This document shows positions 59,350 through 64,000 of a DNA stretch of 64,000 bases, piece by piece. The notes beneath the pieces were generated by a model. That model worked only from the letters and a program-made list of their open reading frames with translations, made no database searches and was not told the origin of the DNA. The number at the start of each line of letters is the position of its first letter. Within the stretch, counting starts at the first letter, position 1. Source of the stretch: Paulownia fortunei. Its lineage: Eukaryota; Streptophyta; Magnoliopsida; Lamiales; Paulowniaceae. Both the position numbers and the translations under genes were made by a program. The stretch lies in assembly GCA_019321725.1 (NCBI GenBank), contig CM033105.1, positions 10,305,632-10,369,631 of the forward strand, given 5' to 3'.

Positions 59350-60077
59350 CACTTTTGGTTTGAGATTTTGACTTGTCCATTTGATTGAGGATGATATCCA
59401 AGAGCTATCTTGTGTCTTACACCATACTTAGTCAAAAGGTTATTAAATATTTTATTGCAAAAATGAGAACCTTCATCACTTACAATTGCTCTAGGTGTGC
59501 CAAAACGAGTAAAAATATGTTTGTGCAAGAATTAGGCACTACCTTAGAATCATTTGTAGGTGTGGCAATTGCTTCTATCCACTTAGAGACATAATCCACA
59601 ATGAGCAAAATATATGATCGACCATTTGATGGAGGAAATGGTCCATGAAGTCAATCCCCCAAACATCAAAAAGTTGAACTTCCATGTTAGTCAAAGGAAG
59701 CTCATGGCGTCTAGTAATTATTCCAGTGCTTTGACACTAGCCACATGTCTGCAGAAAAGCATAACAATTCTTAAACAAAGTTGGATAATAAAAACCAGAT
59801 TGCAATACCTTAGAAGCTGTCCTTGTATGTCCGAAATGACCACCACATAGGATGAATAACAGTGCTTAAGAATTTTATTTGTTTCCTCCATTGGAATGCA
59901 TCTCCAAATCACATAATCTGAACACCTTTTGAAGAGCAAGGGATCATCCCATAAATATGATTTCACATCATGTAAGAATTTTTTCTTTTGATGATATGTG
60001 AGGTTCAGAGGCAATAATCTACCTGCAAGATAATTTACAAAATCTACATACCAAGGTAAATTATCTTTAATTGCCAA
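59350..60077 (-). pseudogene. A2 integrase N-terminal and core (broken)
   Basis: 59718-60077 holds [20 protein letters not shown] and DDPLLFKRCS. The core follows in broken frames. The first catalytic Asp is kept (FDVWGIDFM) but a 1-base deletion follows it directly. The final Glu position is Lys (QVKISN). The frames seen on the plus strand here are antisense shadows. Confidence 0.85.
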
Positions 60078-60346
60078 AATAAACTCATCTGGGAAAATTC
60101 TTTAATTGGTCCTTCAAAGTTTTCATTTTTATGCTCCAACCTCGATAAGTGATCCGCCACCATATTTTCACTTTCCTTCTTATCTTTGATTTCAAGATCA
60201 AATTTTTGTAGGAGTATCCACCAGACTAGCCTTAGTTTTGCATCCTTTTTGGCAAAGAGGTACCTAATAGCAGCATGATTGGTATACATTATCACCTTGG
60301 TACCTACATAATCCAAATGGCATTCTTCAAAAAGCAGAAGTACCAT
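60044..60346 (-). pseudogene. A2 RT-RNase H deletion junction
   Basis: The minus strand reads RMPFGLC-like RT text, then at about 60307 jumps to [20 protein letters not shown] of RNase H, and ends [20 protein letters not shown]. Compared with A1 about 690 bp are missing (A1 2070-2760), including the FIDDF catalytic box. TACA is shared at the two ends. Confidence 0.87.
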
Positions 60347-60835
60347 AAGGGCATGTGAATGTTATTTTCTCTTGGTCTTCGGGTACTATGATAATTTAAT
60401 TATACCCCAAATAACTATCAAGAAAATAATAGTATTGAAACCTGCAAGTCGGTCTAACATTTGATCAATAAATAGGAGGGGAAAATGTTCTTAACGAATA
60501 GCTTTGTTAAGTTTTCTATAATCAATACATACTCGCCAACCTGTAACCGTCCTTGTTGGTATTAATTCATTGTTATCATTTTGAATTATGGTCATGCCAC
60601 CCTTTTTGGAACTACTTGAACCGGACTTATCCAAGAACTATTAGAAATTATATAAATAATTTCAGCATTCAACTATTTCAAGACTTCATTTCTTACAACC
60701 TCTTTCATTGCAGGATTTGGTCTACGTTGATATTCAATAGATGGTTTGTAAGATTCTTCCATTAGGATTTTATGCATAACAATTGAAGGACTAATATCTT
60801 TTAAATTAAAAATTGACCAACCAATAGCAGATTTA
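60347..60835 (-). pseudogene. A2 reverse transcriptase N-terminal part (broken)
   Basis: The minus strand matches A1 2755-3250: MHKILMEESYKPSIEYQRR-like text, LIPTRTVTGWRVCIDYRKLN-like text near 60520 and CPYGT near 60345. Frame changes are frequent. Confidence 0.78.
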
Positions 60836-60837
60836 TG

Positions 60838-61068
60838 CTATCTTAAAACACAAAGCAATTTCTCAACCTCTAAAGAAAATAGGGATGCAAAAATAATTAC
60901 GGGATACGTGCTGTTAGAACCTAGAAATTCATACCGCAAATGCTCGGGAAGTGCTTTCAACTTCGATGATATTATTTGTTCCTTGATTGTGGTATCTTCT
61001 ATTGCTTCCTTGTATTTATCCTTTTTCAACTCCACCTCTCCTAATTCGAGAAAGAGCAAGTAATGCAT
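60838..61068 (-). pseudogene. A2 protease-RT linker
   Basis: MHYLLFLELGEVELKKDKYK then LKALPEHLRYEFLGSNSTYP and SLEVEKLLCVLR. Equivalent to A1 3299-3562. Confidence 0.7.
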
Positions 61069-61341
61069 TAAATCATCATTATCAATGTCATGGTCATTAC
61101 CTTACATTATGGAATGAACAATGCATTGCTCTAAAGGTTAGATAGGAATTTGTTTGAGGAAATGATCATGCAAGTAAGTTTCTAATATTTCAATCCTATT
61201 ACAAGTATGTGGTCCCTCTTGAAACTTCAATGCATGATAAATGTTAAACATCACTTCATCCTCATTAACTCTTATAATTAATTCACTGTGTTGCACATTA
61301 ATAAAAGCACGCCCTATAGCAAGGAATGGTCGACCAAGAAT

Positions 61342-61780
61342 TTAAGAAATTTCTTGGTCTTCCTCCATATCTAACACCACAAAATTTGTAGAAAGTATGA
61401 ATTTATCCACTTTCACTAATACATCTTCAACAACTTCTCTTGGATAGTTGAGAGACCTATCCGCTAATTGTAAGGTGATAGTGGATGGTTTGACTTCTCC
61501 AATTCCTACTTTTCTGAAAATAGAAAGTGTTATCAAATTAATACTTGCTCCAAGATCACATAATGCCTTATCAAAGAAAGATCCTCCTATACAAGGAATA
61601 GTAAAACTCCCTATATCTTTCAATTTTTGAGAAAGCTTTTTCTATAAAATGGTACTGCACTCCTCTGTGAGATTCATAATTTTAAATTCCACCAATCGTC
61701 TTTTTCTTGACATCATATCCTTCATGAACTTGGCGTAGTTGGGCATTTGCTCAAGAGCATCTGCAAAAGGAATGTTGATA
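61342..61780 (-). pseudogene. A2 retropepsin-like protease
   Basis: 61342-61623 has IGSFTIPCIGGSFFDKALCD then LGASINLITLSIFRKVG and LADRSLNYPREVVEDVLVK. The DLGAS active-site loop is intact, unlike A1. Upstream PFADALEQMPNYAKF-like text is in another frame. Confidence 0.85.
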
Positions 61781-62311
61781 TGAGTTTTCTTGAAGATTTC
61801 TAAAAATTTGCAAATTGTGAATCAATCTTTTTCTTTTTGAAATCTTTGTGTTAAAGGAATGGGAACATTAAATTTAGGAGAAGTTTCAAAGTTAGGAGTG
61901 GATTTTAGCTTCTCAGCCCTGTTTGTTCATTTGATTGTATTTCTTCTTCCTTTGGTTGTTCCTCCATAGGACTTTCACTCGAAGTGCTTGCCATTAGCTC
62001 ATTAACTTTTGAACTTTTCATTTTCGGCCCTTTGATTTCAGTTCCACTTCGAAGTTGGATAGCTTTTCAATGCTCCCTTGGATTGATTTCCATGTCACTT
62101 GGAAAGTTTCCTTTATATTTTTTAGCATTAATTTCAGTAGCAAGTTGTCCAATTTAAGTCTCCGTTGATTTCATTTGAGCTCCTAAACTTGAAGCTAGCT
62201 ACCCCAATTGAGTCTCAATAATGTCTATCTTTGCTTCATCCTTATTCAATCGGGCTCTTATCTAGCCAATGAAAGTGCTTAGCAAATCCTCCAATGATGC
62301 CTTTTTCTCAC
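61781..62311 (-). pseudogene. A2 gag C-terminal spacer (broken)
   Basis: Matches A1 4304-4862, with LRSGTE-like text near 62050 and Glu-rich text near 61950, broken by several frameshifts. Confidence 0.65.
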
Positions 62312-63401
62312 CTACTTAAGGGTTGGGATTTGGAGGATTGTTATAACCCAGTGGGGGTTGAAGCACATTTCGATTGTTGGTATAGAAAAAATTCTCATAA
62401 TTTTTAAGCCCCAGATGGTAGTGAGTGGGTAATTGATTTTCCTTGAAATTGAAATTAGATTATTAGCAAAGTTTACCTGCTCATTTCCTTTGGTTTCCTC
62501 AAATGAAGTGCTAGTGGATGCCATGGAATCCATTCCTTGAGAAGCTCCATTAGAAGTCCAAACTACAAATTGGTTAGAAAGAGCATAAACTTGTGCAGCT
62601 AATTGTGTAAGTGAATTTACCTCAAAAACTCCGACAACTTTTTTAATGGAAGATCTCTCAGAAGGCCATTGATAGCTATTAGTAGCCATCTCCTCAAACA
62701 AAATATGGGGTTCGTCTGCAGTCTTAGATATTAAAGTCCCACATGCAGCAACATCTATTATGGTTCGAGTTTGCCCATTCAAACCATTATAGAAGTATTG
62801 TACTTGCTGCCAATCCTCATAACCATATTGAGCACACCTTCTTATAAAATCCTTAAACCTCTCCCAAGCTTCATATAATGACTCAAAATCTTGTTGGCAG
62901 AATTGAACTATCTCACTCTTGAGTTGAAGTGTCTTACTTGGTGGAAAGTACTTAGCAAGAAATTTTTTGCGGCAAGTCATTCCAACTCGGTATGCTACTT
63001 GGTGCAAAAGATTGTAACCATAGCCTAGCTTTATCCTAGAGTGAGAATGAAAATAAGCGAAGTCTAATGGCATCATCAGGTACTCCATTCATTTTGATGG
63101 TATCACAAATCTCCAAAAATATGGCTTAGTGTGCATTATGATCCTCCAACGTACTTCCTCCAAATTGATTTTGTTACACTAAGCTAATGAGAGCTGGTTG
63201 TTGAACTATCCTAGAGTAGTTTAGGTTCATGGTTGGTTGAAAATAATTTCGGATAGCTCGTTGTGGTGGTGGTTGTTGATATGGAAGATTAGTGTTCACA
63301 TTAGCATTGTTGATGTTATCCGCCATGGCTTGATTGTTAAATTTTTTTGCTGCTCTAACATCCTGAAGAGTCCGCTCGATTTCTAGATCAAAATAACCCA
63401 A
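62312..63401 (-). pseudogene. A2 gag
   Basis: Two open blocks: 63174-63401 (YFDLEIERTLQDVRAAKKF, then NINNANVNTNLPYQQPPP) and 62312-63088 (258 codons). The latter has KYFPPSKTLQLKSEIVQF, ESLYEAWERFKDFIRRC, YGYEDWQQVQYFYNGLNGQT and ILFEEMATNSYQWPSERS, the Athila gag domain in order. A frame break between 63088 and 63174 separates them. It is the longest coding remnant in the window. Confidence 0.9.
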
Positions 63402-63544
63402 GTCAAGACTCCTAGCCTTACGTATACAAATATGTATGATCCAATGTAAGACAAGACAACATCAATAAATGGAAAGAAAGTAAAAACAATCTAAACTAAA
63501 ATCAAGACTAAGTCATAACAATATTAATACAATTATGATAAAGC

Positions 63545-63563
63545 AATCCTTAACAACGGCGCC
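63545..63563 (-). promoter_or_regulatory. A2 primer binding site
   Basis: The minus strand reads TGGCGCCGTTGTTAAGGA after the LTR, matching the tRNA-Asp type used by Athila elements over its first 11 to 12 bases. Confidence 0.88.
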
Positions 63564-63570
63564 AAAAACT

Positions 63571-64000
63571 TGTTTGTGAAATATTTTGCAAATTGCAAGT
63601 GAACGATGTCAAGTTTAATACAACGATGAGTTAAGTATTATATCCACAAAGATTGTAATCAAAAATTGCATTAAGTATCGTAGTTCAAATAGTCCCAATT
63701 TTATCTAGAAAATCAAATGATGATTGGTAAACAAGGTAAAATTAGATAACAAAATGTAAAGGTAATAGTGGAGTTCTTAGAAGTAATACAACAAACACCT
63801 TGTGACCAAGAAATTTTAGAGGAATGACTCACCTAATTATCACCTACGTTCTTCCTTCCAAAACATACCAATTCAAGTCAACAACACATGTAAGTTAAGA
63901 ATTCAAAAGTTCATCAATTCTCTTTCTTGAGTGTAGAATTGACTATGAGTTCTAACATGAATTTCAATATCTCTATTAAAACTCAAGAATAAAACTCTAC
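63571..64000 (-). repeat. A2 5' LTR (partial, runs off window)
   Basis: Starts TGTTTGTGAAATATTTTGC and follows 55510 onward collinearly to the window edge. Its outer end is not in view. Confidence 0.9.

Larger units (their letters stand above)
55510..64000 (-). mobile_element. Athila-type Ty3/gypsy element A2, right end outside window
   Basis: 3' LTR, polypurine tract, noncoding region, integrase, RNase H/RT, protease, gag, PBS and part of the 5' LTR, in order on the minus strand. It is the same family as A1 and has a longer intact gag, but an internal deletion removes most of RT and part of RNase H. Confidence 0.92.

Overview
This window looks like a pericentromeric or other heterochromatic stretch of a flowering-plant nuclear genome, probably a eudicot. 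The base composition is AT-rich. I see no host protein gene. Almost everything I can identify is an LTR retrotransposon, a solo LTR or a fragment of one, nested inside each other and decayed by stops, frameshifts and deletions. A captured piece of 45S ribosomal DNA (ITS1-5.8S-ITS2) gives the plant assignment directly. I name families A to J here for convenience only; these are not published names.

Layout. (1) 1-7614: minus-strand Athila-type Ty3/gypsy element A1, running off the left edge; its 5' LTR (6017-7614) sits in a remnant of LTR family B (7615-7866). (2) 7867-15373: minus-strand Ty1/copia element G. (3) 15374-18132: LTR B1, carrying the rDNA fragment at 16212-16668. (4) 18133-20302: mostly unrecognised, with an LTR fragment. 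(5) 20303-27330: plus-strand copia element D0, with solo LTR C1 (20795-23677, target duplication GGTTG) in its leader. (6) 27600-40034: 3' end of plus-strand chromovirus-like gypsy element C. Its pol is interrupted by truncated LTR B2 (28058-30129). Its 3' LTR (30277-40034) is split by complete element B (31340-38850). (7) 40035-47491: minus-strand copia fragments interrupted by solo LTR C2 (40934-43810, target duplication GCTTT) and by two adjacent copia LTRs, D1 and D2. (8) 47492-50695: 3' half of minus-strand copia element E1. (9) 50696-52800: poorly resolved, with a tRNA-like/SINE-like segment near 51171. (10) 52801-54188: plus-strand copia pol J, cut by the 5' LTR and leader of a second E element (54189-55360). 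(11) 55510-64000: second Athila-type element A2, minus strand, running off the right edge.

The genes do not act together as a pathway; they are the gag, protease, reverse transcriptase, RNase H and integrase remnants of several unrelated retroelements. None looks able to move by itself: the reading frames are broken, and catalytic acids in many of the integrases are replaced through G-to-A transitions. The relative order of several insertions can be read from the nesting. The most unusual features are the rDNA capture in LTR B1, the nested B-in-C insertion whose target duplication can be reconstructed from a sister LTR, the in-frame gag-RT deletion fusion in element B, and the two closely matching C solo LTRs. 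I found no sign of a new host biological system.
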